A stretch of DNA of 64,000 bases from Azoarcus sp. (lineage in GTDB: Bacteria > Pseudomonadota > Gammaproteobacteria > Burkholderiales > Rhodocyclaceae). Under the pieces are notes generated by a model that worked only from the letters and a program-made list of their open reading frames with translations, ran no database searches and was not told the origin of the DNA. The DNA is taken from the NCBI GenBank assembly GCA_030656215.1, contig JAUSOD010000070.1, forward strand, positions 280,508 through 344,507, read 5' to 3'. The translations under genes and the position numbers were made by a program. Of this stretch, positions 1 through 10,692 are shown piece after piece. Position 1 is the first letter of the stretch; each line of letters opens with the position of its first letter.

Positions 1-69
1 GTGGTTCGCTTCTGGATCATCACCATCATGCTGGTCCTGTTCGGTCTTTCCACGCTGAAACTCAGATGA
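1..69 (+). CDS. mraY: MraY C-terminal end (partial, starts before the window)
   Basis: Only the last 22 codons are present. They read in frame from base 1 to a TGA at 67-69 and end in a hydrophobic helix followed by STLKLR, the usual carboxyl end of phospho-N-acetylmuramoyl-pentapeptide transferase, the membrane enzyme that makes lipid I. The stop overlaps the murD start by four bases (ATGA), as expected for the dcw gene order mraY-murD. The call depends on this short tail plus position. Confidence 0.8.
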   Translation: MVRFWIITIMLVLFGLSTLKLR

Positions 70-1466
70 GTACGTTCGCGGGCAAACACGTTCTGGTACT
101 CGGGCTCGGTGAATCGGGCCTGGCGATGGCACGCTGGTGTGCCTGCCAGGGGGCCCGGCTGCGCGTCGCCGACAGCCGGGAATGTCCGCCGGGCGTCGAT
201 GCGCTGCGTGAGGACGCGCCGCTGGCCGAGATCGTTACCGGCCGTTTCGGTGATGAAGTGCTCGACGGCATCGACCTGGTGGCGGTCAGCCCGGGGCTCG
301 ACCCGCGTGTCGGCGTGATTGCCGAGGCGCGCCGGCGGCAGTTGCCGGTCACCGGCGAAATGAGCCTGCTCGCCGCAGCGCTGAACGACCTCGATGTGCG
401 CAGTCGCACCCGCATCCTGGCCATCACCGGCACCAACGGCAAGACCACCACCACTGCGCTGACGGCGGCGCTTGCCGCGTCGGTCGGGCTCGATGCGGTG
501 GCCGCGGGCAACATCAGCCCGGCCGCGCTCGACGTACTGATGGATCGCCTCGAACGCGGAGAGGATCTGCCCGAGTGCTGGGTGCTGGAGCTCTCGAGCT
601 TTCAGATCGAAACCCTGCAGGGCCTCGATCCGGATGCGGCCACGGTGCTCAACGTCAGCGACGATCATCTCGATCGCTATGCCGACGTGCACGAGTACGC
701 GGCGGTCAAGGCGCAGGTATTTCAGGGGCAGGGTGCCCTGATCCTCAATCGCGACGATGAACGCGTGCGTAAGATGGCGCTGCCGGGGCGGCCGACGATC
801 TACTTTTCCACTGCGGCACCTGTGGGCGACAGCGACTACGGCCTGATCGAGCGTGGGGGCGAGTGCTGGCTGGCGCGGGGTGAGTCGGCGTTGCTGCCGT
901 TGGCGGCGCTTCCGATCGCCGGCCGCCACAATGCCGCCAATGCGCTGGCGGCGCTGGCGCTGTGCGAAGCCGGCCTGGGCCTGTCGGCAGAAACCCTGTT
1001 GCCTGGTCTGAAGACCTTCCGCGGTCTGCCGCACCGGGTCGAACTGGTGGCGGAGCGCACGGATGGCGTGCGCTACTACGATGATTCCAAGGGCACCAAT
1101 GTCGGGGCCACCGTCGCCGCGCTGGACGGTCTTGGCGGCAAGGTTGTACTGATCGCGGGTGGCGACGGCAAGGGGCAGGATTTCGCGCCGCTTGCCGCGC
1201 CGCTTGCCCGTCATGCGCGCGCGTTGGTGCTGATCGGACGCGATGCCGCACGAATCGAGGCTGCGGCGGCCGGGGCCGGGGTGGCGATTGAACACGCGAC
1301 CGACCTCGATCTCGCTGTCGAACAAGCCAACCGGCTGGCGCAGCCCGGCGACGCGGTACTGCTGTCGCCCGCGTGCGCAAGCCTCGACATGTTCCGCAAC
1401 TATGCCCATCGAGCCGAGGTGTTCATCGCCGCGGTGCGTCGGCTGCCGGGAGTGAGCCCGCGATGA
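66..1466 (+). CDS. murD: UDP-N-acetylmuramoylalanine--D-glutamate ligase MurD
   Basis: A 466-residue cytoplasmic Mur ligase that adds D-glutamate to UDP-MurNAc-L-Ala with ATP hydrolysis. An N-terminal nucleotide-binding fold (GLGESG near residue 14) recognises the UDP substrate. The ATP-binding P-loop GTNGKTTTT is at about residue 121. The C-terminal ligase domain holds the DDSKGTN and HRVE motifs. Length is close to the usual 440-500. The start overlaps the mraY stop and the stop overlaps the ftsW start, so translation is probably coupled along the cluster. Confidence 0.98.
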   Translation: MSTFAGKHVLVLGLGESGLAMARWCACQGARLRVADSRECPPGVDALREDAPLAEIVTGRFGDEVLDGIDLVAVSPGLDPRVGVIAEARRRQLPVTGEMSLLAAALNDLDVRSRTRILAITGTNGKTTTTALTAALAASVGLDAVAAGNISPAALDVLMDRLERGEDLPECWVLELSSFQIETLQGLDPDAATVLNVSDDHLDRYADVHEYAAVKAQVFQGQGALILNRDDERVRKMALPGRPTIYFSTAAPVGDSDYGLIERGGECWLARGESALLPLAALPIAGRHNAANALAALALCEAGLGLSAETLLPGLKTFRGLPHRVELVAERTDGVRYYDDSKGTNVGATVAALDGLGGKVVLIAGGDGKGQDFAPLAAPLARHARALVLIGRDAARIEAAAAGAGVAIEHATDLDLAVEQANRLAQPGDAVLLSPACASLDMFRNYAHRAEVFIAAVRRLPGVSPR

Positions 1467-2686
1467 AGCTCGGCGCCATTCTCCCCGGTTCGCGCACGAG
1501 CACCGGCAACCGCGCCAGCGAGCGGACTGTCAGCCGTCTGGTGCGCCCGTCGGCCCCTGCTCGCGAGCTCGATCTGCTGCTGATCTGGTCTGCGGTCGGT
1601 CTGCTGTTGATCGGGCTGGTGATGGTGTATTCGTCCTCGATCGCGATTGCCGAGGGCAGCCGCTTTACCGGTTACCAGTCGCACTACTTCCTGATGCGGC
1701 ATGCGGTCTTTCTCGCCGTGGGTATCGGCCTGGGGCTGATCGCGTTCCAGTTGCCGATGACCCAGTGGCAACGCCTCGCGCCGGCCTTGTTCGTCGCCGG
1801 CGTGGTGTTGCTGATCGTGGTGCTGATTCCCGGGGTGGGGCGTGAGGTCAACGGCGCACAGCGCTGGCTGTCGCTCGGACCGGTCAATCTTCAGCCGTCC
1901 GAACTGATGAAGATCTTCGCCGCGATCTATGCCGCCGACTACACGGTGCGCAAGCTCGATGCGATGGGCAGCTTCATGCGCGGCTTCCTGCCGATGCTGG
2001 TGGTGATTGTATTCGTGGGTTTTCTGCTGCTGCGCGAGCCGGACTTTGGTGCCTTTGTGGTGATTACCACGATCGCGTTCGGCGTGCTCTTTCTCGGTGG
2101 GGTGAATATCCGCGTGTTTGCGCTGCTCGGCGTGTTTGCGCTGATCGGTTTCATGATCCTGATCTGGACCTCGCCCTATCGGCGCGAGCGCATCTTCGGT
2201 TTCATGGACCCGTGGCAGGACGCTTTCGGCAAGGGCTACCAGCTGTCGCACGCATTGATCGCTTTCGGCCGCGGTGAATGGTTCGGGGTGGGGCTTGGTG
2301 GCAGCGTGGAGAAGCTCTTCTATCTGCCCGAAGCCCATACCGACTTCTTGCTCGCGGTGATTGCGGAGGAGCTCGGGTTTGTCGGCGTGATGGTGGTGGT
2401 GGCACTGTTTGCGGTGGTGGTGCAGCGTGCCTTCGTCATCGGCCGCGAGGCGATCAAGCTCGAGCGCTACTTTTCCGGGCTGGTGGCGCAGGGCATCGGG
2501 CTGTGGATCGGGGTGCAGTCCTTCATCAACATGGGCGTCAATATGGGCCTGCTGCCGACCAAGGGGCTGACCCTGCCCTTGATGAGTTTTGGTGGCTCGG
2601 GCATCGTCGCCAACTGCCTCGCGCTGGCGATCCTGCTGCGGGTGGACTGGGAAGTGCGCCAGATGAAGCGGGGGGGCGGTTCATGA
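1463..2686 (+). CDS. ftsW: Lipid II polymerase FtsW
   Basis: A 407-residue SEDS-family membrane protein, the septal peptidoglycan glycosyltransferase working with FtsI. About ten hydrophobic segments follow a roughly 40-residue basic, Ser/Arg-rich cytoplasmic head. Family hallmarks include VMVYSSS after the first helix, the QPSE motif in the large loop and a C-terminal [10 protein letters not shown] block. The ATG at 1463 overlaps the murD stop (ATGA) and gives the normal family length; an open frame continues about 90 bases upstream but only through murD. The stop overlaps the murG start. Confidence 0.97.
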   Translation: MKLGAILPGSRTSTGNRASERTVSRLVRPSAPARELDLLLIWSAVGLLLIGLVMVYSSSIAIAEGSRFTGYQSHYFLMRHAVFLAVGIGLGLIAFQLPMTQWQRLAPALFVAGVVLLIVVLIPGVGREVNGAQRWLSLGPVNLQPSELMKIFAAIYAADYTVRKLDAMGSFMRGFLPMLVVIVFVGFLLLREPDFGAFVVITTIAFGVLFLGGVNIRVFALLGVFALIGFMILIWTSPYRRERIFGFMDPWQDAFGKGYQLSHALIAFGRGEWFGVGLGGSVEKLFYLPEAHTDFLLAVIAEELGFVGVMVVVALFAVVVQRAFVIGREAIKLERYFSGLVAQGIGLWIGVQSFINMGVNMGLLPTKGLTLPLMSFGGSGIVANCLALAILLRVDWEVRQMKRGGGS

Positions 2687-3753
2687 AAACCCTGCTGATG
2701 ATGGCCGGTGGCACTGGCGGCCACATTTTTCCCGGCGTCGCGGTTGCGGAAGCCCTGCGGGCGAAGGGGTGGCGCATCGTGTGGATGGGCAACCCGGACG
2801 GGATGGAAGCCCGGATCGTGCCCGAGCGCGGTTACGAAACCGCGTGGGTGCGCTTTGGCGCGCTGCGTGGCAAGGGCCTGATGCGCAAACTGTTGCTCCC
2901 GCTCAATCTGTTGTCCGGGTTCTGGCAGGCGCTGCGTGCCTTGCGCAAGGTCCGGCCGGATGTCGTGGTCGGCATGGGCGGGTATATCACCTTCCCTGGC
3001 GGCATGATGTCGGTCTTGCTCGGGCGGCCGCTGGTATTGCACGAGCAGAATTCCGTTGCTGGTCTCGCCAATCGGGTGCTGGCGGTGGTGGCCGACCGGG
3101 TGCTGTCCGGCTTCCCCCATGTGCTGAAGAAGGCCGGCTGGGTCGGCAATCCGGTGCGCGCCGAGATCGCGACGGTCGCACTGCCCGCGGAGCGCTTCGC
3201 AGGCCGCAGCGGCCCCTTCCGTTTGCTGGTGGTGGGTGGCAGCCTGGGTGCGTCCATCCTTAACGATACGGTGCCGCAGGCGCTGGCCAGGATTGCGCCC
3301 GAGCAGCGTCCGCTGGTTGTGCATCAGGCCGGCGCGAAGCAGATCGACGCCCTGCGCGCAGCCTATCAAAGTGCCGGGGTCGAGGGTGATCTGCGCCCCT
3401 TCATCGACGACATGGCAGCCGAATACGCAGCCGCCGATCTGGTGATCTGCCGTGCCGGCGCGCTGACTGTGGCCGAGCTGGCTGCCGTCGGGGTGGCCAG
3501 CCTGCTGGTGCCTTTCCCGCACGCGGTGGACGACCATCAGACCGGCAATGCCCGTTTTCTGGCCGACCACGGCGCCGCCTGGCTGCTGCCGCAAACCGAA
3601 CTCAACGCCGAACGACTGGCCGGCATTCTCGCCAGTCTCGATCGTCCCCGCCTGTTGCAGATGGCCGATCACGCCCGGGCGCTGGCCAAGCCGCGCGCAA
3701 CCGAGGCCGTGGTCCGCATCTGTGAAGAACTCGCGGGCAAGGGCAAGTCATGA
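2683..3753 (+). CDS. murG: UDP-GlcNAc:lipid I GlcNAc transferase MurG
   Basis: A 356-residue peripheral inner-membrane GT28 glycosyltransferase that converts lipid I to lipid II. The N-terminal glycine loop GGTGGH is at residues 9-14. A second glycine-rich loop (VVGGSLGA) opens the C-terminal Rossmann domain, and the donor-binding region with [10 protein letters not shown] follows. The ATG at 2683 overlaps the ftsW stop and is chosen over the much longer open frame that runs back through ftsW. Four-base overlap with murC. Confidence 0.98.
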   Translation: MKTLLMMAGGTGGHIFPGVAVAEALRAKGWRIVWMGNPDGMEARIVPERGYETAWVRFGALRGKGLMRKLLLPLNLLSGFWQALRALRKVRPDVVVGMGGYITFPGGMMSVLLGRPLVLHEQNSVAGLANRVLAVVADRVLSGFPHVLKKAGWVGNPVRAEIATVALPAERFAGRSGPFRLLVVGGSLGASILNDTVPQALARIAPEQRPLVVHQAGAKQIDALRAAYQSAGVEGDLRPFIDDMAAEYAAADLVICRAGALTVAELAAVGVASLLVPFPHAVDDHQTGNARFLADHGAAWLLPQTELNAERLAGILASLDRPRLLQMADHARALAKPRATEAVVRICEELAGKGKS

Positions 3754-5150
3754 AACACAAGGTCAAAAACATCCATTTTGTCGGTATCGGCGGTTCGGGC
3801 ATGAGCGGCATCGCCGAGGTCCTGGTGAACCTGGGCTTTTGCGTCAGCGGCTCGGATCTGGGCGATAGTGCCGCCACCCGCCGGCTCAAGGCGATGGGCG
3901 CACGCGTGGTGCTCGGTCACGATGCCGCCAATGTTGAAGTCGCCGATGTGCTGGTCACTTCCACTGCGGTCAAGAACGACAATCCTGAAGTGATCGCCGC
4001 CCGTGCGCGCCACATTCCGGTGGTGCCCAGGGCGCAGATGCTGGCCGAGCTGATGCGGCTCAAGAGCGGGATCGCGATCGCCGGCACCCACGGCAAGACC
4101 ACCACCACCTCCCTGGTGGCGAGCATCCTCGCCGAGGGCGCGATGGACCCGACCTTCGTCATCGGCGGCCGACTCAATGCGGCCGGCGCCAATGCGCGGC
4201 TGGGCAAGGGTGACTTCCTGGTGGCCGAGGCCGACGAATCCGACGCGTCCTTCCTGATGCTCAGCCCGGTGATCTCGGTGGTGACCAACATCGATGCCGA
4301 CCATATGGATACCTATGGTCACGACTTTGCCCGCCTCAAGCAGGCCTTTGTCGATTTCCTCCAGCGCCTGCCTTTCTATGGCGTGGCGGTGCTGTGCGAG
4401 GACGACCCCCACGTGCGCTCGATCATGCCGCTGGTGTCGAAGCAGGTGGTGCGTTACGGCCTGTCGGAGACGGCCAACATCCGCGCCGAGAACATCCGTG
4501 CCGAGGGCGGGCGGATGCTGTTCGATGCGGTACGCGTCAATGGCAGCATTTCGCGGCTGCCGATCGCGCTGAACCTGCCGGGGGTGCACAACGTGCTCAA
4601 CGCGCTGGCTGCGATCGCGGTCGCGACCGAAGTTCAGGTCGCCGACGAAGCCATCATCAAGGCGCTGGCCGAGTTCAGCGGGGTCGGACGGCGCTTTCAA
4701 CGCTATGGCGAAGTGGCGCTGGCGGCCGGCGGCAGCTTCACTCTGGTCGACGATTATGGCCATCACCCGGTGGAGATGGAGGCGACGCTGGCTGCGGCGC
4801 GTGGCGCCTTCCCCGGGCGGCGTCTGGTGCTGGCCTTCCAGCCGCATCGATACACCCGTACCCGCGACTGCTTCGAAGATTTCATCAAGGTCCTGTCCAC
4901 CGTCGATGCGCTGCTGCTGGCCGAGGTCTATGCCGCGGGCGAGGCGCCGGTGGTGGCCGCCGACGGGCGTGCCTTGTCGCGTGCGCTGAGGGTGGCGGGC
5001 AAGGTGGAGCCGGTGTTCGTCGAGGACATCGCGCAGATGCCGCAGGCCATTTCCGACGCGGCCCGTGACGGCGATGTGGTGATCACCATGGGTGCCGGCA
5101 GCATCGGTACGGTTCCAGGCAAAGTCGCGAACAGTGAGGAGCAGGCGTGA
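3750..5150 (+). CDS. murC: UDP-N-acetylmuramate--L-alanine ligase MurC
   Basis: A 466-residue cytoplasmic Mur ligase that adds the first amino acid, L-alanine, to UDP-MurNAc. The N-terminal GIGGSGMSG loop binds UDP, the ATP P-loop GTHGKTTTT is near residue 111, and EADESDASF plus DDYGHHP mark the central and C-terminal ligase domains. Length is typical. It overlaps murG by four bases and ddlB by four bases. Confidence 0.98.
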   Translation: MKHKVKNIHFVGIGGSGMSGIAEVLVNLGFCVSGSDLGDSAATRRLKAMGARVVLGHDAANVEVADVLVTSTAVKNDNPEVIAARARHIPVVPRAQMLAELMRLKSGIAIAGTHGKTTTTSLVASILAEGAMDPTFVIGGRLNAAGANARLGKGDFLVAEADESDASFLMLSPVISVVTNIDADHMDTYGHDFARLKQAFVDFLQRLPFYGVAVLCEDDPHVRSIMPLVSKQVVRYGLSETANIRAENIRAEGGRMLFDAVRVNGSISRLPIALNLPGVHNVLNALAAIAVATEVQVADEAIIKALAEFSGVGRRFQRYGEVALAAGGSFTLVDDYGHHPVEMEATLAAARGAFPGRRLVLAFQPHRYTRTRDCFEDFIKVLSTVDALLLAEVYAAGEAPVVAADGRALSRALRVAGKVEPVFVEDIAQMPQAISDAARDGDVVITMGAGSIGTVPGKVANSEEQA

Positions 5151-6061
5151 AGCAGCGGTTCGGAAAAGTTGCGGTTCTGTTCGGTGGTGCATCCGCCGAG
5201 CGCGAGGTGTCGCTGATGTCGGGCGCCGCGGTGCTAGCTGCCTTGCAGGGCGCCGGTGTCGACGCCCATCCCTTCGACCCGGCGCAGCGCGATCTGCACG
5301 TTCTCAAGGAGGAGAGCTTTGATCGCGTGTTCATCGCACTCCATGGCCGCGGCGGGGAAGACGGCACGGTGCAGGGCGCACTCGAATTGATGGGCATCCC
5401 TTATACCGGCAGCGGGGTGATGGCTTCCGCGCTGTCGATGGACAAGTGGCGGACCAAGATGGTGTGGCAGGCCTGCGGCTTGCCGACCCCGCGCTATGCG
5501 ATCCTCGACGCCGACACCGACTGGCAGGCAGTGGTGGATGATCTCGGCTTGCCGATTTTCGTCAAGCCGGTGCATGAAGGCTCGAGCATGGGGGCAACCA
5601 AGGTAACTGCCGCCGATCAGTTGCAGGCGGCGTGGGCGCTGGCCGCCCGATACGACGACCTGGTGATTGCCGAGGAGTTTGTAGCGGGCCAGGAGCTCAC
5701 CGCGCCTTTCCTTGAGGACCGGGTGTTGCCGCTGGTCCGGATTGTTGCGCCCGATGGCAACTACGACTACCAGCACAAGTACTTCACCGACGATACCCGT
5801 TACGACTGCCCCTGCGGCCTGCCCGACGCCCAGGAGCAGACGCTGCAGGACTTGGTGATGAAAAGCGCCCGGGTGCTCGGTTGCCGCGGCTGGGGTCGGG
5901 CGGATCTGATTCTGACCGATGACGGTCGGCCTTATCTGCTTGAGATGAATACCTCGCCCGGCATGACCGGGCATTCGCTGGTGCCGATGTCGGCCCGAAT
6001 CGCCGGCATGTCGTTCGAGGCCTTGTGTCTGAAACTCCTCGATGGAGCCCGCCTTGGCTGA
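5147..6061 (+). CDS. ddlB: D-alanine--D-alanine ligase DdlB
   Basis: A 304-residue ATP-grasp ligase that makes D-Ala-D-Ala for the peptidoglycan stem peptide. Visible motifs are [11 protein letters not shown] at the N-terminus, [10 protein letters not shown], the ATP-binding stretch [10 protein letters not shown], and the metal/phosphate loop [12 protein letters not shown] near the end. The adjacent position between murC and ftsQ supports DdlB rather than DdlA. The start overlaps murC; the 3' end overlaps ftsQ by 20 bases. Confidence 0.97.
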   Translation: MKQRFGKVAVLFGGASAEREVSLMSGAAVLAALQGAGVDAHPFDPAQRDLHVLKEESFDRVFIALHGRGGEDGTVQGALELMGIPYTGSGVMASALSMDKWRTKMVWQACGLPTPRYAILDADTDWQAVVDDLGLPIFVKPVHEGSSMGATKVTAADQLQAAWALAARYDDLVIAEEFVAGQELTAPFLEDRVLPLVRIVAPDGNYDYQHKYFTDDTRYDCPCGLPDAQEQTLQDLVMKSARVLGCRGWGRADLILTDDGRPYLLEMNTSPGMTGHSLVPMSARIAGMSFEALCLKLLDGARLG

Positions 6062-6902
6062 AGCCCGCGTGCGCGCCACACCTGCTTCCACTCGCCAGAC
6101 GGGTGGTGGCAGTGCGCGCGTGCGCGAGCGGCAGGGGCTGTGGAACCGGCCGGCGCTGCTCGACCTGATCTCCGACCTGCTGATGCTGTTCGCCGCGGTC
6201 GGACTGGGCTGGGCCCTGGTGACCTGGTTCCTGTCCCGCCCGCTGTTTCCCCTGCGCGAGTTGGTGGTGCTGACGCCGCCCGCGCGGGTGACCGAGGCCC
6301 AGCTTGAATATGTGTCACGTACCGCGATCCAGGGCAATTTCTTCACTATCGAACTGGAGAGCGTTCGTGCCCACTTCGAGAAGCTGCCCTGGGTGCGTCG
6401 CGCGGAGGTGCGTCGGCGCTGGCCCGACGGCATCGAGTTGCGTCTGGAAGAACATCAGGCGGTGGCCTACTGGTCCGCAAACGACAGCGGCGATACCCGG
6501 CTGGTCAATCGTCAGGGCGAGGTGTTTACCGCATCGAGCGATGCCGCCATGCCCGCCTTCTCCGGCCCGCAGGGGTCGGCCGCGCTGCTGCTGGCGCGTC
6601 ATGAAACCTATTCGAAACTCCTGCAGCCGATGGGGGTGACCCTGATCGGGCTGATGTTGTCAGCGCGTGAGGCCTGGCAGCTCAAGCTCGACAATGGCCT
6701 GGTCATCGTTCTCGGGCGCGAGCAGGAGCGGGCACCGCTCGAGGCCAGGCTGACGCGCTTCGTCACCGCCTGGCCGTCGGTTGTACAGAACATTGGATTA
6801 CAGGTCTCGGTGGCGGATCTCCGCTATCCGGGCGGATTTGCATTGACCCCCGTGGACGCAGTGCCGGTTGAGCGGAACCCGACAGCGAAAGGCAAGAAAT
6901 GA
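6042..6902 (+). CDS. ftsQ: Cell division protein FtsQ
   Basis: A 286-residue bitopic inner-membrane divisome protein that scaffolds FtsB and FtsL. A cytoplasmic N-terminal tail of about 40 residues precedes one transmembrane helix (about residues 40-60). A POTRA domain follows (beginning LFPLRELVV) with the conserved [16 protein letters not shown] segment, then the FtsQ/DivIB beta domain. The start at 6042 lies inside ddlB; a start a few codons later is possible. Followed by ftsA with a four-base overlap. Confidence 0.95.
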   Translation: MEPALAEARVRATPASTRQTGGGSARVRERQGLWNRPALLDLISDLLMLFAAVGLGWALVTWFLSRPLFPLRELVVLTPPARVTEAQLEYVSRTAIQGNFFTIELESVRAHFEKLPWVRRAEVRRRWPDGIELRLEEHQAVAYWSANDSGDTRLVNRQGEVFTASSDAAMPAFSGPQGSAALLLARHETYSKLLQPMGVTLIGLMLSAREAWQLKLDNGLVIVLGREQERAPLEARLTRFVTAWPSVVQNIGLQVSVADLRYPGGFALTPVDAVPVERNPTAKGKK

Positions 6903-8128
6903 GCAAGGAACACAAGGAATTGATCGTCGGTCTGGATATCGGCACCTCGAAAATCACCTGCCTGGTGGCCGAGGTGCGTCCCGACGGACGTCTCAATGTC
7001 GTCGGGCTGGGTACCCAGCCCACCAATGGTCTCAAGCGTGGTGTGGTGGTCAACATCGAGGCCACGGTCGACGCGATCTCCCGGGTCATCCAGGAGGTTG
7101 AGCTGATGGCCGAGTGCAAGATCCATGATCTGTACACCGGTATCGCCGGCAGTCACATCAAGAGCTTCAACTCCAACGGCATGGTGGCGATCAAGGAGAA
7201 GGAGGTCACCCCGATGGATGTCGAGCGGGTGATCGAGGTTGCCCGCGCGATGCCGATTCCGGCTGAGCAGCAGATCCTGCACATCCTGACCCAGGAATTC
7301 ATCATCGACGGCCAGGGTGGGGTGCGCGAGCCGATCGGCATGAGCGGGGTCAAGCTCGAGGTCAAGGTGCATATCGTCACCGGCGCGGTGTCGGCGGCAC
7401 AGAACGTGATCAAGTGCGTGCGCCGCTGCGGACTTGAGGTGATGGACCTGATCCTGCAACCGCTGGCGTCAAGCTACGCGGTGCTGACCGAGGACGAGAA
7501 GGAGCTCGGGGTGTGCATGGTCGATATCGGTGGCGGCACCACCGACATCGCGGTGTTTACCCAGGGCGCCATTCGTCATACCGCGGTCATCCCGGTTGCG
7601 GGCGATCAGATTACCAACGACATCGCGATGGCCTTGCGTACGCCGACCGCCGAGGCCGAGGACATCAAGATCCGTCATGGGGTGGCGATGCACACCCTGG
7701 CCGATCCGGAAGAAATGATCCAGGTGCCCGGGGTGGGCGACCGCCCGCCGCGGCCCTTGTCGCGCCAGCGTCTGGCCGATGTGATCGAGCCGCGGGTGTC
7801 CGAGCTGTTCGAACTGGTTCAGGCCGAACTGCGCCGTAGCGGCTACGAAGAGTTGTTGTCGTCCGGCATCGTGCTCACCGGTGGTTCGGCGGTCATGCAG
7901 GGCATGGAGGAGCTGGGCGAGGACGTGTTCCATATGCCGGTGCGGGTCGGTGCGCCGCAGTACGACGGTGGGCTGGCCGATGTGGTGTGCCAGCCGCGGT
8001 ATGCGGCGGCGATGGGGCTGGTTATCGAGGGTGCAGCACAGCGCAGACGCGGTCTGCAGGCACGGGATACGCGCAGCGTGAAACAGTTTTTCGGACGTAT
8101 GAAGACGTGGTTTGAGCGGAATTTCTGA
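6899..8128 (+). CDS. ftsA: Cell division actin homolog FtsA
   Basis: A 409-residue actin-like ATPase that tethers FtsZ to the membrane. Phosphate-1 motif GLDIGTSK lies at residues 11-18 and phosphate-2 DIGGGTTDIAVF in the middle. The SHS2 (1C) domain lies between them. The C-terminus ends in an amphipathic membrane-targeting helix (VKQFFGRMKTWFERNF), as in other FtsA proteins. The stop is followed by a 143-bp gap before ftsZ. Confidence 0.98.
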   Translation: MSKEHKELIVGLDIGTSKITCLVAEVRPDGRLNVVGLGTQPTNGLKRGVVVNIEATVDAISRVIQEVELMAECKIHDLYTGIAGSHIKSFNSNGMVAIKEKEVTPMDVERVIEVARAMPIPAEQQILHILTQEFIIDGQGGVREPIGMSGVKLEVKVHIVTGAVSAAQNVIKCVRRCGLEVMDLILQPLASSYAVLTEDEKELGVCMVDIGGGTTDIAVFTQGAIRHTAVIPVAGDQITNDIAMALRTPTAEAEDIKIRHGVAMHTLADPEEMIQVPGVGDRPPRPLSRQRLADVIEPRVSELFELVQAELRRSGYEELLSSGIVLTGGSAVMQGMEELGEDVFHMPVRVGAPQYDGGLADVVCQPRYAAAMGLVIEGAAQRRRGLQARDTRSVKQFFGRMKTWFERNF

Positions 8129-8181
8129 CCGGCTGCAGGGGCAGCAGGTCATTTTGAATGAGGGTTCGATCCGATACCCAT

Positions 8182-8214
8182 ATTTAGTATTACACTTCGC
8201 GGTTATTACTAAAT
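8182..8214. promoter_or_regulatory. AT-rich dyad upstream of ftsZ
   Basis: A perfect 8-bp inverted repeat, ATTTAGTA (8182-8189) and TACTAAAT (8207-8214), with a 17-bp spacer, lies 58-90 bases before the ftsZ start. It is the only AT-rich patch in a GC-rich gap and has no following T run, so it looks more like an operator or promoter element than a terminator. No regulator is identified. Confidence 0.4.
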
Positions 8215-8271
8215 GCAGTTCGGTCGGGCGTTCTTGGCGCAGCAGGGCCGTTTATTCAGGAGGCGAGGCAA

Positions 8272-9411
8272 ATGTTTGAAATCATTGAGAAGGAACCGAC
8301 CGGAACCGTGATCAAGGTGGTTGGCGTGGGCGGTGCCGGTGGCAACGCAGTCGATCACATGATTCGTGAGGGTGTGCAGGGGGTGCAGTTCATCGCCGCC
8401 AATACCGACGCGCAGGCGCTGTCGCGCTGCCTGGCATCGACCAAGATCCAGCTCGGCATTACCGGCCTCGGTGCCGGCTCCAAGCCGGAAGCGGGCCGTG
8501 CCGCGGCGCAGGAGTCGCGTGAGGCGATCGCTGCCGCGCTTGACGGCGCGCACATGTGCTTCATCACCGGCGGCATGGGCGGTGGCACCGGTACCGGTGC
8601 AGCACCGGTGGTGGCCGAGATCGCCAAGGAAATGGGCATACTCTGCGTGGCAGTGGTGACCAAGCCCTTCGACTTCGAGAACCGTATCCGGGTGGCCGAG
8701 AGTGGTGTCGAGGAACTGACCCGCCATGTCGATTCGCTGATCGTGGTGCTCAACGACAAGCTGCTCGACGTGTTCGGCGACGACGCCGGCTTCGAGGAGT
8801 GCTTCCGCTCGGCCGACAACGTGTTGCGTTCGGCAGTGGGTGGCATCGCTGAGATCATCAACGTCCCGGGCCTGGTCAACGTTGACTTCCAGGACGTGCG
8901 TACCGCGATGGCCGAGATGGGCCGCGCGATGATGGGCTCTGCCGAAGCGTCCGGCATGGATCGTGCGCGTATCGCTGCCGAGCAGGCCGCCGTATCGCCG
9001 CTGCTCGAAGGCACCGAACTGTCGGGCGCGCGCTGCGTGCTGATCAACATCACCGCCAGCAAGTCGCTGAAGATGTCCGAAGTGCGTGATGCGGTGAAAA
9101 CCGTTCAGGCCTTTGCCGCTGCCGAAGCCTTCGTCAAGTACGGCACCGTGTTCGAAGAAAGCATGGAAGACCGCATCCGCATCACCGTGGTCGCGACCGG
9201 TCTCGGTTCGCCGCGTGCTGCCGCGCGTCAGCCGGTGATGCAGGTGGTGCAGGGGACGGGTACCTACGGTCCGATGGGTGGTGTCGACATGAATAACCTG
9301 GACGTGCCGGCAGTGATGCGCAGCGGTCGCCGCACCACCGTCGATGCGATGAGCAACAACGGTGTCGGCACCTACGACATTCCAGCCTTCCTGCGCCGCC
9401 AGGCTGACTGA
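8272..9411 (+). CDS. ftsZ: Cell division GTPase FtsZ
   Basis: A 379-residue tubulin homologue that forms the Z-ring. The N-terminal nucleotide-binding fold has GVGGAGGNAV, and the tubulin signature GGGTGTG is near residues 104-110. The T7-loop stretch NVDFQDV is intact. The C-terminal tail YDIPAFLRRQ is the conserved peptide that binds FtsA and ZipA. A strong Shine-Dalgarno (GGAGG) precedes the ATG. A hairpin terminator follows, so ftsZ is the last gene of the division cluster proper. Confidence 0.99.
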   Translation: MFEIIEKEPTGTVIKVVGVGGAGGNAVDHMIREGVQGVQFIAANTDAQALSRCLASTKIQLGITGLGAGSKPEAGRAAAQESREAIAAALDGAHMCFITGGMGGGTGTGAAPVVAEIAKEMGILCVAVVTKPFDFENRIRVAESGVEELTRHVDSLIVVLNDKLLDVFGDDAGFEECFRSADNVLRSAVGGIAEIINVPGLVNVDFQDVRTAMAEMGRAMMGSAEASGMDRARIAAEQAAVSPLLEGTELSGARCVLINITASKSLKMSEVRDAVKTVQAFAAAEAFVKYGTVFEESMEDRIRITVVATGLGSPRAAARQPVMQVVQGTGTYGPMGGVDMNNLDVPAVMRSGRRTTVDAMSNNGVGTYDIPAFLRRQAD

Positions 9412-9432
9412 ACCCGGCTTGTCCGGGCCCGC

Positions 9433-9492
9433 ACGGGCACTCACGCACGAACTGTCGCCTCCGGTTCGTGCGTGGGTGCCCGTCGGCGTTTT
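9433..9492 (+). terminator. Rho-independent terminator after ftsZ
   Basis: Arms at 9433-9452 and 9464-9483 pair over 20 bp with one T-G wobble around an 11-base loop. CGGCG and a run of four T follow. It separates ftsZ from lpxC. Confidence 0.8.
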
Positions 9493-9554
9493 GTGCACTG
9501 CAATCCGTGCTTTGACGCATGCTAAACTTCAGTCCTGAAACGGGAACGAAACAC

Positions 9555-10478
9555 ATGATCAAGCAACGAACCCTGAAAGCGATCGTCAAGGCAACCGGCG
9601 TCGGCCTGCATGGCGGGCGCAAGGTCAATCTGGTGCTGCGTCCGGCGGCGCCCGATACTGGCATCGTATTTCATCGCGTGGATCTCGATCCGCCGCTCGA
9701 TCTGCCTGCCGACCCCTATGCCGTGTGCGACACCCGCATGTGTTCGGGGCTGGAGAAGGGCGGAGAGAAGGTCGGCACCGTCGAACACCTGATGTCAGCA
9801 CTTGCCGGACTCGGTATCGATAATCTGCACGTCGATGTCGATGCGCCCGAAATCCCCATTCTCGACGGCAGTTCGGGCCCGTTCGTGTTCCTGCTGCAGT
9901 CGGTTGGCATCGAGGAGCAGTCCGCGCCAAAGCGGTTCATGCGGGTGAAGAAGGCGGTCGAGTATCGCGAGGGCGACAAATGGGTACGGCTCGAGCCTTA
10001 CGACGGGTTCAAGCTGCAGTTCTCCATCGTGTTCAACCATCCCGCAATCGATAGCACCTCGACCTCGGTCACGGTGGATTTTGCCGAGCATTCCTATATT
10101 CGTGATGTGGCCCGCGCGCGCACCTTCGGCTTCATGCAGGAGGTCGAATACATGCGTGCCAACGGGCTGGCACTCGGTGGCAGCCTGGATAACGCAATCG
10201 TGATGGACGAGTACCGCGTGCTCAATACGGACGGCTTGCGCTACGTCGACGAGTTCGTCAAGCACAAGGTCCTCGACGCAATCGGCGATCTCTACCTGTG
10301 TGGCCATCCGCTGCTCGCCGCGTATTCGGCGCACAAGGCAGGGCATGCGCTCAATAACCAGGTGCTGCGTGTGCTGCTGGAAGACGAGTCGGCCTGGGAG
10401 ATCGTGACCTTCGACAAGGTCGCCACCACGCCGGCAGCGGTCATCCACCAGTTTGCCAATCCTGTGTTGGCGACCTGA
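9555..10478 (+). CDS. lpxC: UDP-3-O-acyl-N-acetylglucosamine deacetylase LpxC
   Basis: A 307-residue zinc amidase, the committed step of lipid A synthesis in the cytoplasm. [14 protein letters not shown] carries the first zinc histidine. [14 protein letters not shown] carries the second histidine and the aspartate ligand, and HKAGHALNN the catalytic histidine. The ATG at 9555 (MIKQRTLK) gives normal length and homology; the frame remains open 12 codons upstream but those residues look non-native. Confidence 0.98.
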   Translation: MIKQRTLKAIVKATGVGLHGGRKVNLVLRPAAPDTGIVFHRVDLDPPLDLPADPYAVCDTRMCSGLEKGGEKVGTVEHLMSALAGLGIDNLHVDVDAPEIPILDGSSGPFVFLLQSVGIEEQSAPKRFMRVKKAVEYREGDKWVRLEPYDGFKLQFSIVFNHPAIDSTSTSVTVDFAEHSYIRDVARARTFGFMQEVEYMRANGLALGGSLDNAIVMDEYRVLNTDGLRYVDEFVKHKVLDAIGDLYLCGHPLLAAYSAHKAGHALNNQVLRVLLEDESAWEIVTFDKVATTPAAVIHQFANPVLAT

Positions 10479-10488
10479 GTTCGACCGG

Positions 10489-10677
10489 ATGCTGATCCTG
10501 CGTGTCGTCGGCGTGCTGCTGGTGTTGGGAACCGGAGGCTCGATACTGCTTTGGGTGCTCACCGGCAATCGCCGCTATCGAGCCTGGGCGTGGAAGATTT
10601 TTCGTGTCGGGCTGGTGTTCTTGCTGGTGGTGATGTCGCTGTTTGCCCTTGAGCGCGTTCTTGTGCCGATGATCTGA
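10489..10677 (+). CDS. Small two-helix membrane protein of unknown function
   Basis: A 62-residue protein starting 10 bases after lpxC. Two hydrophobic helices (about residues 3-21 and 40-57) flank a short basic loop (NRRYRAWAWK). It is probably an inner-membrane protein translated with lpxC. I do not recognise a named family. Codon use matches the neighbours. The ATG at 10489 is preferred to an in-frame start inside lpxC. It ends 15 bases before the convergent dciA stop. Confidence 0.6.
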   Translation: MLILRVVGVLLVLGTGGSILLWVLTGNRRYRAWAWKIFRVGLVFLLVVMSLFALERVLVPMI

Positions 10678-10692
10678 GGGCAGTTGTGCTGT

